Source of the DNA: Streptomyces sp. NBC_01428
Lineage (GTDB): Bacteria; Actinomycetota; Actinomycetes; Streptomycetales; Streptomycetaceae
NCBI RefSeq assembly: GCF_036231965.1
Contig: NZ_CP109499.1
Coordinates: forward strand, 3,596,001 to 3,660,000
DNA length: 64,000 nucleotides
Direction of reading: 5' to 3'
In this document: positions 52,559 to 60,627 of the stretch, piece by piece
How positions within the stretch are numbered: the stretch's first letter is position 1
Layout: every line of letters starts with the position of its first letter
Translations under genes and position numbers: made by a program
The notes under the pieces: generated by a model
Told to the model about the DNA's origin: nothing
Seen by the model: only the letters and a program-made list of their open reading frames with translations
Databases searched by the model: none

Positions 52559-54037
52559 CTACACGAAGAGGCTGACCACGGCGGCCACCGCGAACCCCGC
52601 GACGGACAGCACCGATTCGAGAACGGTCCAGGTCCGCAGGGTGTCGCGCTCGCTGATGCCGAAGTACTTGGCGACCATCCAGAAGCCGCCGTCGTTGACG
52701 TGCGAGGCGAAGATGGAACCCGCCGAGATCGCCATGATGACGAGCGCCACGAAGGCCTGGGAGTGGTCGCCCTCGGTCAGGAGCGGCGCCACGATGCCGG
52801 CCGTGGTGACGATCGCGACCGTCGCCGAGCCCTGCGCGACCCGCAGCACCAGGGAGATCAGATAGGCCAGGACGATGATCGGCAGGCCGACGTCGTGGAA
52901 GGTGTCCGAGAGGGCCTGGGCGACTCCGCTCGCCTTCAGCACGGCGCCGAAGATGCCGCCCGCGCCGACCACCAGCAGGATGTTGCCGACCGGCTTGAGG
53001 GACGAAGTCGACACCGTCTCCAGGGACTTGCGGGACCAGCCGCGCCGGATGCCGAGCAGGTAGTAGGCGAGCAGCAGAGCGATCGTGAGGGCGACGAACG
53101 GGCTGCCGAAGAACTCGATGACCGAGCGCAGGGTGGACGGGTCCAGGACGATCGAGGAGAAGGTGGCGGCGAGGATCAGCACCAGCGGCGTACCGATGAT
53201 GCCGATGACCGTGCCGAGCGGGACGGGCTCCTCGCGCGGTTCGACGCCCTGCGCGCGCTGCTCCTCGACGACGGCCTGCTTGGCCTCCTCGGCCGCCTCG
53301 ACCATGTCCTGCGGCACGGGGACGAAGATGCGCCGGCCGATCCAGGCGGCGTAGACCCAGGCGGCGAGGACGGACGGGACGCCGCAGATGATGCCCATGA
53401 GCAGGACCCAGCCGAGCTGGACGTGCAGCAGTCCGGCGGCGGCGACCGGGCCGGGGTGCGGCGGCAGGAACGCGTGGGTCATCGACAGGCCGGCGAGCAG
53501 CGGCAGACAGTAGAGCAGGATCGACTTGCCGGAGCGCTTGGCGGAGGCGTAGACGAGCGGCGCGAGGACGAAGATGCCGACGTCGAAGAAGACCGGGATG
53601 CCGAAGATGAGGCCGGTCAGGCCCATCGCGAGCGGGGCGCGCTTCTCGCCGAAGAGGTTGAGCAGGCGGGTGGCCAGGACCTCGGCGCCGCCGCTGACTT
53701 CGAGGATGGCGCCGAGCATGGTGCCGAGGCCGATGATGATCGCGACGTGGCCGAGGATGCCGCCCATGCCGGACTCGATGACCGAGACCGCGTCGGACTT
53801 CTGGACCGTGCCGAACAGTTCCGTGACGGAGAGTCCGGCGGCGAGGCCGACGGCTATGGAGACGGCGAGCAGGGCGACGAACGGCTGGAGTCTGACCTTG
53901 ATGATGAGGAAGAGCAGGAGCGCGATACCGAGGGCGGCGACCGTGAGCAGTCCGGCCGTGCCGTCGAGGAGGGTCAGGAGGCCGCCGGTGTGCGGTGGCG
54001 TCTCGGGGGCCGGCGCGGCGAGCGGATACGACGACAT
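52559..54037 (-). CDS. GntP/DsdX-family permease
   Basis: A 492-residue polytopic transporter (12-14 helices) of the gluconate:H+ symporter (GntP) family: LFLIIKVRLQPFVALLAVSIAVGLAAG, GGILGHVAIIIGLGTMLGAILEVSGGAEVLA, MGLTGLIFGIPVFFDVGIFVLAPL, THAFLPPHPGPVAAA and VGAGGIFGAVLKASGVA are family hallmarks. The family includes DsdX, the D-serine transporter. Here it lies at the end of the pfkB-iclR-ridA operon facing D-amino-acid enzymes, so D-serine or a related D-amino acid is a likelier substrate than gluconate, although gluconate cannot be excluded. Confidence 0.9.
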   Translation of the reverse strand: MSSYPLAAPAPETPPHTGGLLTLLDGTAGLLTVAALGIALLLFLIIKVRLQPFVALLAVSIAVGLAAGLSVTELFGTVQKSDAVSVIESGMGGILGHVAIIIGLGTMLGAILEVSGGAEVLATRLLNLFGEKRAPLAMGLTGLIFGIPVFFDVGIFVLAPLVYASAKRSGKSILLYCLPLLAGLSMTHAFLPPHPGPVAAAGLLHVQLGWVLLMGIICGVPSVLAAWVYAAWIGRRIFVPVPQDMVEAAEEAKQAVVEEQRAQGVEPREEPVPLGTVIGIIGTPLVLILAATFSSIVLDPSTLRSVIEFFGSPFVALTIALLLAYYLLGIRRGWSRKSLETVSTSSLKPVGNILLVVGAGGIFGAVLKASGVAQALSDTFHDVGLPIIVLAYLISLVLRVAQGSATVAIVTTAGIVAPLLTEGDHSQAFVALVIMAISAGSIFASHVNDGGFWMVAKYFGISERDTLRTWTVLESVLSVAGFAVAAVVSLFV

Positions 54038-54179
54038 GGGTGGAGGGCCTCGTTTTCGTCAGTCCATCGTGCTTTCGGGCAGGGGATATCGCGGTGCGGC
54101 GCCTCCGGGTTCGGGGGCGCCGCACCGTGATGACGTACGGGGTGCGGGAGTCGGACGGGCGTGAGCCCGCGAGCGGACG

Positions 54180-54590
54180 TCAGCCGAGGACGGCGAGGAC
54201 GTCGATCTCGATGAGGAGTCCGGCCGGCAGACCGACGTAGACCGTCGTGCGGGCGGCGGGGGGCGCGGTGAGGCCCTGCTCCTCGAAGTACTGGTTGTAG
54301 ATCTCGTTCATCTCGGCGAAGTGGTCGACGTCGGTGAGGTAGACGCGGATCATCATCGCGTCGTCCCAGCCGGAGCCGCCCTCTTCGAGGATCGCCTTGA
54401 CGTTGGCGAGGGTCTGGAGGGTCTGCTCGCGCAGGGTGGGCCCGGCGGGCGTCGGGGGCTTGCCGTCCTCGGCGGGCAGGAAGCCGACCTGGCCGGCGAC
54501 CTGGAGGATGTTGCCCTTCTTCACGCCGTGCGAGAACTTCGCGGGCGGGGTGGTGTGGGTCGAGGGGGTGAGAGCGGTCTTGTCGGTCAT
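54180..54590 (-). CDS. RidA-family enamine/imine deaminase
   Basis: A 136-residue RidA/YjgF-family protein. Such proteins hydrolyse reactive 2-aminoacrylate and other enamines released by PLP-dependent dehydratases. Typical features are FSHGVKKGNILQVAGQVGFLP, LREQTLQTLANVKAILEEGG, MIRVYLTDVDHFAEMNEIYNQYF and the C-terminal ARTTVYVGLPAGLLIEIDVLAVL, in which the Arg contacts the substrate carboxylate. The ATG is eight bases after the IclR stop. Its place beside a D-serine-deaminase-like gene suggests that it cleans up aminoacrylate. Confidence 0.92.
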   Translation of the reverse strand: MTDKTALTPSTHTTPPAKFSHGVKKGNILQVAGQVGFLPAEDGKPPTPAGPTLREQTLQTLANVKAILEEGGSGWDDAMMIRVYLTDVDHFAEMNEIYNQYFEEQGLTAPPAARTTVYVGLPAGLLIEIDVLAVLG

Positions 54591-54597
54591 GCGGCGA

Positions 54598-55353
54598 TCA
54601 TTCCTTCGTGGGTGCTTTGCCGGAGTAGTCGCGGCTGATGGCGTCCGCCGTACGGCGCACCAGCGGGAGAAGGGTGAGGAGTTCGTCGGCGGTGACGACG
54701 ACGTTGGGCGCGGAGACCGACATGGCGGCGGCGACCCGTCCGTCGGCGCCGCGGATGGGCGCGCCGACGCAGTTGATGGACTCCTCGTGGCCACCGAGGT
54801 CGGTGGCCCAGCCTTGTTCGCGCACCGTCGCCAGTTCCTTCATGAAGGCGGCGGCGCTGGGGGTCGAACGGGCCGTGTACAGGGGGTAGTCGAGTTTGTC
54901 GGCGACGGCACGCCGCTCGGTCTCGGGCAGGTCGGCGAGGAGCAGTTTGGCGACGGCGGCGACGGTGATGGCGACGGGCTTGCCGATCCGCGAGTACATG
55001 CGCACCGGGTAGCGGCTCTCCACCTTGTCGATGTAGAGGACCTCGTTCTCCTCGTACACGGCGAGGTGGACGGTGTGGCCGCACTGCTCGTTGAGGCGGA
55101 CGAGGTGGGGGTGGGCGATCTCGCGGACGTCGAGGTTCTCGACGGCCTCCTGCGCGAGGGCGAAGAGGCGGGCGCCGAGGCGGTAGCGCTGGTCGGACTG
55201 GCGGTGGACCAGGCCGTGTTCGTGGAGGGTGCGCAGCAGGCGGAGCGCGGTGGACTTGTGGACGCCGAGGCGTTCGGCGACCTGTCCGAGGTCGGCGGGG
55301 CCCTCGGCGAGCAACGGCAGGATGCTCAGCGCTCGGTCGACGGTCTGGCTCAT
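54598..55353 (-). CDS. IclR-family transcriptional regulator
   Basis: A 251-residue regulator. Winged helix-turn-helix at the N-terminus (SQTVDRALSILPLLAEGPADLGQVAERLGVHKSTALRLLRTLHEHGLV), then the IclR ligand domain with ARLFALAQEAVENLDVREIAHPHLVRLNEQCGHTVHLAVYEENEVLYIDKVES and ESINCVGAPIRGADGRVAAAMSVSAP. It sits between the PfkB kinase gene (ATGA overlap) and ridA (eight bases), so it probably regulates this cluster, including the divergent deaminase/deacylase genes. Confidence 0.93.
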   Translation of the reverse strand: MSQTVDRALSILPLLAEGPADLGQVAERLGVHKSTALRLLRTLHEHGLVHRQSDQRYRLGARLFALAQEAVENLDVREIAHPHLVRLNEQCGHTVHLAVYEENEVLYIDKVESRYPVRMYSRIGKPVAITVAAVAKLLLADLPETERRAVADKLDYPLYTARSTPSAAAFMKELATVREQGWATDLGGHEESINCVGAPIRGADGRVAAAMSVSAPNVVVTADELLTLLPLVRRTADAISRDYSGKAPTKE

Positions 55354-56462
55354 GGCGTACGTACCTCCTCGGCGGCCCGTGCGTCGGCTTCGGTCCAGCC
55401 GGGGCCGAGACGAAGTGTCTCCCAGGCGCGGTCGTCGAGTGCGGCCAGCCGGTCGGCGTGGCCGCGGGCGGGCGGCTGGGCGAGGTCGCCGGGGACGGTG
55501 AGGGCGGCGGCGGCCATCAGGTGGCCGTGCCGGATGCGGTCGCGGACGGGCAGGCCGCGCAGGGTGGCGGAGAGGAATCCGGCCGCGAAGGCGTCCCCGG
55601 CGCCGACGGCGGCGACGACGTCGACGTGCAGGGCGGGGACGAAGGTGCCGTCGGCCGGCGCGGTCCCTTCGCCGGCCCGCTTGTCGAAGACGACGGCTCC
55701 GTCCTTGCCGTGCTTGACGACCAGGACGTCCGGTTCGGGCAGGGCTTCGCGGACGGCCCGGGCCCCGTGCAGGTCCCAGGCCTCGCTCGCCTCGTCGTCG
55801 CCGACGAAGACGAGGTCGGCGCCGCGGGCGAGGTCGAGCAGGACGCGCGGGCCCTCGGGGTGGTCGCGCCAGAGTCCGGGGCGGTGGTTGACGTCGAAGG
55901 AGACGAGGGGGCGGCCGGGACGCGGGGCGGTCAGCTCGCGCATCAGGGCCAGACAGCCGGCGGACAGGGCGGCGGTGATGCCGGACAGGTGCAGGACGCG
56001 CGCCGACCGGGTGGCGGTCAGGTCGGTGTTGTCGGCGGTCATCGCGGAGGCGGCGGATCCGGCGCGGTAGTAGGCGACTTCGTGGGCGTCGGTGGCCCGG
56101 TCGCCCGCCGTGCGGAAGTAGATGCCGGTCGGCCGGTCGGGGTCGCGGCGGACGGCGGAGGTGTCGACTCCGTACGCCGCGACGGCCTCCACGAGGTGGT
56201 CGCCGAACCCGTCGGCGCCGACCCGGGAGACCCAGCGCGCGGAGTGTCCGGCGGAGGCGAGGACGCACGCCACGTTGGACTCGGCGCCGCCGATGCCCCG
56301 CTCGAAGGACGGTACGTCGGCGAGGCGCCCGGCCCGGGTGGGCAGGAAGGTGACCATGGACTCGCCGAGCGCCACCACGTCCACGCCGCCGGCGTCGGTG
56401 CCGGTGCCGGTGTCGGCGGTCGCGCCGGGGGACGCTGCGCCTGCGGGTCCGTTGCTGGTCAC
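55350..56462 (-). CDS. PfkB-family sugar kinase (2-keto-3-deoxygluconate kinase-like)
   Basis: A 370-residue ribokinase-family kinase: VVALGESMVTFLP at the start of the fold, RGIGGAESNVACVLA substrate binding, VSFDVNHRPGLW, and the catalytic C-terminal signature VVAAVGAGDAFAAGFLSATLRG. These match KDG kinases best; sugar acid phosphorylation is inferred from similarity only. It opens the minus-strand operon pfkB-iclR-ridA-gntP. The N-terminal ~25 residues (Gly/Thr/Ala-rich) are atypical; a start further in is possible. Confidence 0.88.
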   Translation of the reverse strand: MTSNGPAGAASPGATADTGTGTDAGGVDVVALGESMVTFLPTRAGRLADVPSFERGIGGAESNVACVLASAGHSARWVSRVGADGFGDHLVEAVAAYGVDTSAVRRDPDRPTGIYFRTAGDRATDAHEVAYYRAGSAASAMTADNTDLTATRSARVLHLSGITAALSAGCLALMRELTAPRPGRPLVSFDVNHRPGLWRDHPEGPRVLLDLARGADLVFVGDDEASEAWDLHGARAVREALPEPDVLVVKHGKDGAVVFDKRAGEGTAPADGTFVPALHVDVVAAVGAGDAFAAGFLSATLRGLPVRDRIRHGHLMAAAALTVPGDLAQPPARGHADRLAALDDRAWETLRLGPGWTEADARAAEEVRTP

Positions 56463-56531
56463 GATGGTCGGGGCTCCTCGCTGTAGCGGCCGACGGCGGC
56501 GAACGGCACCGTTGACCCTGCGTTGGCTGGG

Positions 56532-56583
56532 ATGTTAGACAGCAGTAAGCGACATACGCAATGAGCGTTGCACACCATGCAAC
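56532..56583. promoter_or_regulatory. Divergent promoter/operator region of the D-amino-acid cluster
   Basis: On the minus strand TTGCGT (56561-56556) and TAACAT (56537-56532) form a promoter with 18-base spacing for the kinase operon. Overlapping its -35 box is a set of alternating repeats: ACGCAATGAGCGTTGC (56556-56571) and GTTGCA-N5-TGCAAC (56567-56583), a typical arrangement for an IclR-family regulator. Confidence 0.6.
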
Positions 56584-56650
56584 ACCCTCAGGCCGCAGCA
56601 CACCGAGCACCTGTTCCGAGCACCCGGGACACGGACACCAAGGAGGCCCC

Positions 56651-57928
56651 ATGAGCGCCGACACCGCCGCCGCACCCCTGGCCGCTCTCGCGGCGGACCG
56701 CGTAGACCACCGCTTCAAGGGCCTCCCCCCGGACGCGTACGGCCTGACCGTGGGCGAGCTGGCGGCGCGGCGCAGGAACCTCTTCACGGACGGCTTCACC
56801 ACCCCGGTGCTCGCCCTCTCCGCCGAGCGCCTGGCCCACAACCTCGACCTGATGGAGACGTACGCCACCCGGCACGGGCTCGCCTTCGCCCCGCACGGCA
56901 AGACGTCCATGGCCCCGCAGCTCTTCCACCAGCAGATCGAGCACGGCGCCTGGGGCATCACCCTCGCCGTCCCCCACCAGGTGCGCGTGGCCCGCGAGTT
57001 CGGCATCGACCGGATCTTCCTGGCGAACGAGCTCGTCGACGCGGCCGCGCTGCGCTGGATCGCCGCCGAGCTGGCCGGGGACCCGGACTTCCGCTTCATC
57101 TGTTATGTCGACTCGGTGCGCGGTGTGGAACTGATGGACGCCGCTCTGGACGGCAGCGCCCGTCCGGTGGACGTGGTCGTCGAGCTGGCCGCCGGCGAGA
57201 GCGCCCGTACCGGCGTGCGGACGGAGGCGGAGTGCGCGGCGGTCGCGGACGCGGTGGCGGCCACCGCCACGCTCCGGCTGGTGGGTGTCGCGGGCTACGA
57301 GGGCGAGGTGCCGGACGCGGACCCGGAGCGGGTGCACGCCTGGCTGCGCCGGCTGACCGCGCTCGCGGTGGCCTTCGACGGCGCCGGGCGGTTCAAGGGC
57401 CTCGACGAGGTCGTGGTGAGCGCGGGCGGCAGCGCCTGGTTCGACGCGGTCGCCGACGTCTTCGCGGAGATCCCCGAACTCTCCCTGCCCGTCCTGAAGC
57501 TGCTCCGGTCGGGCGCGTACGTCTCGCACGACGACGGCCACTACCGGAAGCTGACGCCCTTCACCCGGGTCCCGGAGGAGGGCGCGCTGCACCCGGCGTT
57601 CCGGCTCTGGGCGCAGGTCGTCTCACGGCCCTCGGCCGAGCAGGCGTTCGCGAACGCCGGCAAGCGGGACGCGGCCTACGACCTCGACCTCCCCCTCGCC
57701 CAGGTGGTGCGCCGGGACGGTGCCGAGCGCCCGGCGGACGGCGTCGAGGTCACCGGCCTCTCCGACCAGCACGCCTGGCTGCGGACGGGGCCGGAGGCGG
57801 ATCTGGAGGTCGGCGACTGGCTCGGCATGGGCCTGTCGCATCCGTGCACGTCCTTCGACAAGTGGCAGCTGATCCCGCTGGTCGAGGCGGACGGCACGGT
57901 CGTCGACTACATCCGCACGTTCTTCTAG
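56651..57928 (+). CDS. D-serine deaminase-like / alanine racemase-fold PLP enzyme
   Basis: A 425-residue PLP-dependent enzyme of the DSD1/alanine-racemase N-terminal fold family (D-serine dehydratase or D-threonine aldolase-like). The PLP lysine is in GLAFAPHGKTSMAPQLF; GVAGYEGEV, VSAGGSAWFDAV and the C-terminal LGMGLSHPCTSFDKW with the His/Cys metal site are family features. It likely converts a D-amino acid (D-serine) to its keto acid and ammonia in the cytoplasm. The ATG has a perfect AGGAGG five bases upstream. The D-aminoacylase gene follows 16 bases downstream, and the RidA/GntP operon diverges. Confidence 0.88.
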   Translation: MSADTAAAPLAALAADRVDHRFKGLPPDAYGLTVGELAARRRNLFTDGFTTPVLALSAERLAHNLDLMETYATRHGLAFAPHGKTSMAPQLFHQQIEHGAWGITLAVPHQVRVAREFGIDRIFLANELVDAAALRWIAAELAGDPDFRFICYVDSVRGVELMDAALDGSARPVDVVVELAAGESARTGVRTEAECAAVADAVAATATLRLVGVAGYEGEVPDADPERVHAWLRRLTALAVAFDGAGRFKGLDEVVVSAGGSAWFDAVADVFAEIPELSLPVLKLLRSGAYVSHDDGHYRKLTPFTRVPEEGALHPAFRLWAQVVSRPSAEQAFANAGKRDAAYDLDLPLAQVVRRDGAERPADGVEVTGLSDQHAWLRTGPEADLEVGDWLGMGLSHPCTSFDKWQLIPLVEADGTVVDYIRTFF

Positions 57929-57944
57929 AAGAGTGGGTCGTTCC

Positions 57945-59573
57945 ATGGATCACGCCGATCTCGTCATCCGGGACGTGGACGTCGCCGACGGCAGCGGCGC
58001 CGCCTCCTACCGCGCCGACGTGGCGGTCCGCGACGGCCGGATCGTGTCGATCGTGCAGGAGGCGGCGGCCGCGGGCTGTCAACGGCCGCGCGGGACGCGT
58101 GAGCTGGACGCGGAGGGGCTCGTCCTCGCCCCCGGCTTCATCGACATGCACGCGCACAGCGACCTCGCGCTGCTGCGGGATCCGGACCACAGCGCGAAGG
58201 CCGCGCAGGGCGTGACCCTCGAAGTCCTCGGCCAGGACGGCCTGTCCTACGCGCCGGTGGACGACCGGACGCTCGCCGAGGTCCGCCGGGCGATCACCGG
58301 GTGGAACGGCTACGGCGAGGACATCGACTTCACCTGGCGCTCCGTCGGCGAGTACCTGGACCGCCTCGACCACGGCTTCGACGGCGAGGGCATCGCGGTG
58401 AACGCGGCGTACCTGATCCCCCAGGGCACCGTCCGCATGCTCGCGGTCGGCTGGGAGGACCGCGACGCCACGCCTCAGGAGCTGGACCGGATGCGGCAGT
58501 TGGTCGCGGACGGCCTGCGCGAGGGCGCCGTCGGCATGTCCTCCGGACTGACGTACACCCCCGGGATGTACGCCAAGGACGCCGAACTCACCGCCCTGTG
58601 CCGGGTGGTGGCGGAGCACGGCGGCTACTACTGCCCGCACCACCGCTCCTACGGGGCGGGCGCCCTCGCGGCGTACGAGGAGATGGTGGCCCTCACCCGC
58701 GAGGCCGGCTGTCCGCTGCACCTCGCCCACGCCACCATGAACTTCGGGGTGAACGAGGGGAAGGCGCCCGACCTGCTCGCCCTGCTCGACACGGCGCTCG
58801 CGGGCGGCGCCGACATCACCCTCGACACGTATCCGTACACGCCCGGCTGCACCACGCTCGTGGCGATGCTGCCGAGCTGGGCGAGCGAGGGCGGGCCTGA
58901 GGCGGTCCTCGCCCGGCTGCGGGACGACACGACCGCCGAACGCATCCGGCACCACATGGAGGTGCTGGGAGCCGACGGCTGTCACGGCGTGCCCATCGAG
59001 TGGCGCACGATCGAGATCTCCGGGGTGAGCGACCCGGACCTCGGTTGGTACGTCGGCCGGTCCGTCCAGGACGCCGCCGACCTGCGCGGCGAGGCACCCT
59101 GGGTCACCGCGCGCCGCCTGCTCGTCGAGGACGGTCTCGGCCCGACGATCCTCCAGCACGTCGGCCACGAGGAGAACGTCCGCGCCATCATGCGGCACCC
59201 GGTGCACACCGGCGGCTCCGACGGCATCCTGCGCGGCGACAAGCCGCACCCGCGCGCCTACGGCACCTTCCCGCACTATCTCGGCCGGTACGTACGGGAG
59301 TTGGGCGTGCTGTCCCTGGAGGAGTGCGTCGCCCACCTCACCGGCAGGCCCGCCGCCCGGCTGCGGCTGCCCGACCGCGGGCTCGTCCGCGAGGGCTACC
59401 GCGCCGACCTGGTCCTCTTCGACCCGGCGACGGTGGCGGCGGGCTCGACCTTCGAGGCGCCGCGCACGCTGCCGACCGGTATCCCGCACGTCCTGATCGA
59501 CGGGCGGTTCGTCGTCGAGGACGGCCGCAGGACGGACGTCCTGGCGGGACGGGCGGTCCGCCGCACGGCGTGA
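57945..59573 (+). CDS. N-acyl-D-amino-acid deacylase
   Basis: A 542-residue amidohydrolase of the D-aminoacylase family: ILVAPGFIDMHAHSD-type metal motif (here LVLAPGFIDMHAHSDLALL), YCPHHRSYG, HATMNFG, QHVGHEENVRAIMRHPVHTGGSDGIL with the catalytic Asp, and HPRAYGTFPHYLGRYVR. It hydrolyses N-acyl-D-amino acids to the free D-amino acid, which the preceding PLP enzyme can degrade. The ATG at 57945 starts MDHADLVIRD; GTG 57933 is a slightly longer option. Cytosolic, no signal peptide. Confidence 0.93.
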   Translation: MDHADLVIRDVDVADGSGAASYRADVAVRDGRIVSIVQEAAAAGCQRPRGTRELDAEGLVLAPGFIDMHAHSDLALLRDPDHSAKAAQGVTLEVLGQDGLSYAPVDDRTLAEVRRAITGWNGYGEDIDFTWRSVGEYLDRLDHGFDGEGIAVNAAYLIPQGTVRMLAVGWEDRDATPQELDRMRQLVADGLREGAVGMSSGLTYTPGMYAKDAELTALCRVVAEHGGYYCPHHRSYGAGALAAYEEMVALTREAGCPLHLAHATMNFGVNEGKAPDLLALLDTALAGGADITLDTYPYTPGCTTLVAMLPSWASEGGPEAVLARLRDDTTAERIRHHMEVLGADGCHGVPIEWRTIEISGVSDPDLGWYVGRSVQDAADLRGEAPWVTARRLLVEDGLGPTILQHVGHEENVRAIMRHPVHTGGSDGILRGDKPHPRAYGTFPHYLGRYVRELGVLSLEECVAHLTGRPAARLRLPDRGLVREGYRADLVLFDPATVAAGSTFEAPRTLPTGIPHVLIDGRFVVEDGRRTDVLAGRAVRRTA

Positions 59574-59609
59574 CCGCCCGCCCCCCGTCGGCCCGTTCCC
59601 GGACGGGAC

Positions 59610-60491
59610 CTACGGCTTGGGCAGGACGCAGCCGCTCGCGGCCAGGTTGAGCTTGTTGCCGGTCGTGAAGCACGCCGGGATCTGGTACGTCTCCTCGGCG
59701 TAGTTGATGCCCTGGCGGACGGTGACGTTGCCGCTCGCGTCGACCTCGCACGGGTTGTTCACCGTGCAACGCTCGCCGTCCTCGTTGCCCGTGTTGTTGA
59801 CGGCCACGACCTTGCCGGTGGCCTGGTCGACGACCGGGGAGCCCGAGGTGCCGCCGATGGTGTTGCAGGCGGAGGTGTAACGGACCGAGTCCTTCCAGGT
59901 CCAGTCACCCTCCTTGAGGCGGTACACGAACCCGTCGACGTTGCAGTTGTAGAGCTTCTTCCAGTAACCGGAGGCCACGGTGATGGCCGTACCGGCGGTC
60001 GGGTGCGTGTTCTGCACGGTCAGCGCGCTGATGCCGTACGAGTTCCTGATGGTCGCGTAGGTGCTGGTGAGCTGGTAGATCGTGATGTCCGTGTCGGTCA
60101 TCGTGGAGTACGCGACCTTGCTGGCCCGCAGCGTGGCGACCTTGGTGCCGGCCGAGTTGAGCAGGCCGAAGGTCCGGCTGGAGCTCTGGCCGACGATCAC
60201 CTCACCGGGCTCCGGGAATCCGGTCTCCAGGCAGTGCCCGTTGGAGAGCACGAGCGCCGGGTCGGTGTCCGCCGAGTTGGGGAAGCGGACGACGGATCCG
60301 GAGCAGTTGCTGAGCGCGACGGTCCCGGCGAGGCTGACGGCCTTCAGGGCCGGCGCCCTGGTGTCCGCGGTGACGGCGGAGGCCGAGCTGTGCGCGGGAG
60401 CCGACTCGGGCGCGGGTGCCGCGACCGCGGGTGCCGCGCCGGCCCCGGCGATCACCAGGGCGAAGAGCGCGGCGACGAGAGGCTTTCTCAT
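59610..60491 (-). CDS. Secreted trypsin-like serine protease (S1 family)
   Basis: A 293-residue exported protease. Signal peptide KPLVAALFALVIAGAGAAPAVAA, then a short Ala/Ser-rich pro-region (about 25-55) and the chymotrypsin-fold domain. The catalytic triad is His86 (SNGHC), Asp135 (TDTDIT) and Ser218 (GGTSGSPVV). Cys63/Cys87 and several C-terminal cysteines suggest disulphides. Domain order resembles V8/glutamyl-endopeptidase-type and other actinobacterial S1 proteases; specificity cannot be assigned. Confidence 0.9.
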   Translation of the reverse strand: MRKPLVAALFALVIAGAGAAPAVAAPAPESAPAHSSASAVTADTRAPALKAVSLAGTVALSNCSGSVVRFPNSADTDPALVLSNGHCLETGFPEPGEVIVGQSSSRTFGLLNSAGTKVATLRASKVAYSTMTDTDITIYQLTSTYATIRNSYGISALTVQNTHPTAGTAITVASGYWKKLYNCNVDGFVYRLKEGDWTWKDSVRYTSACNTIGGTSGSPVVDQATGKVVAVNNTGNEDGERCTVNNPCEVDASGNVTVRQGINYAEETYQIPACFTTGNKLNLAASGCVLPKP

Positions 60492-60627
60492 GTGGGGGTC
60501 CCCTCTTGCGACGTGGGGCGACCGGAGGTCTTCCGGCCACCTTCTGTTTTGTCATGCGCATTGTGAGGGGGGTGGGACGGGTGGACAAGAAGCGGTTTCC
60601 GGCCGGGGATGTCCCGAACAACACCCT

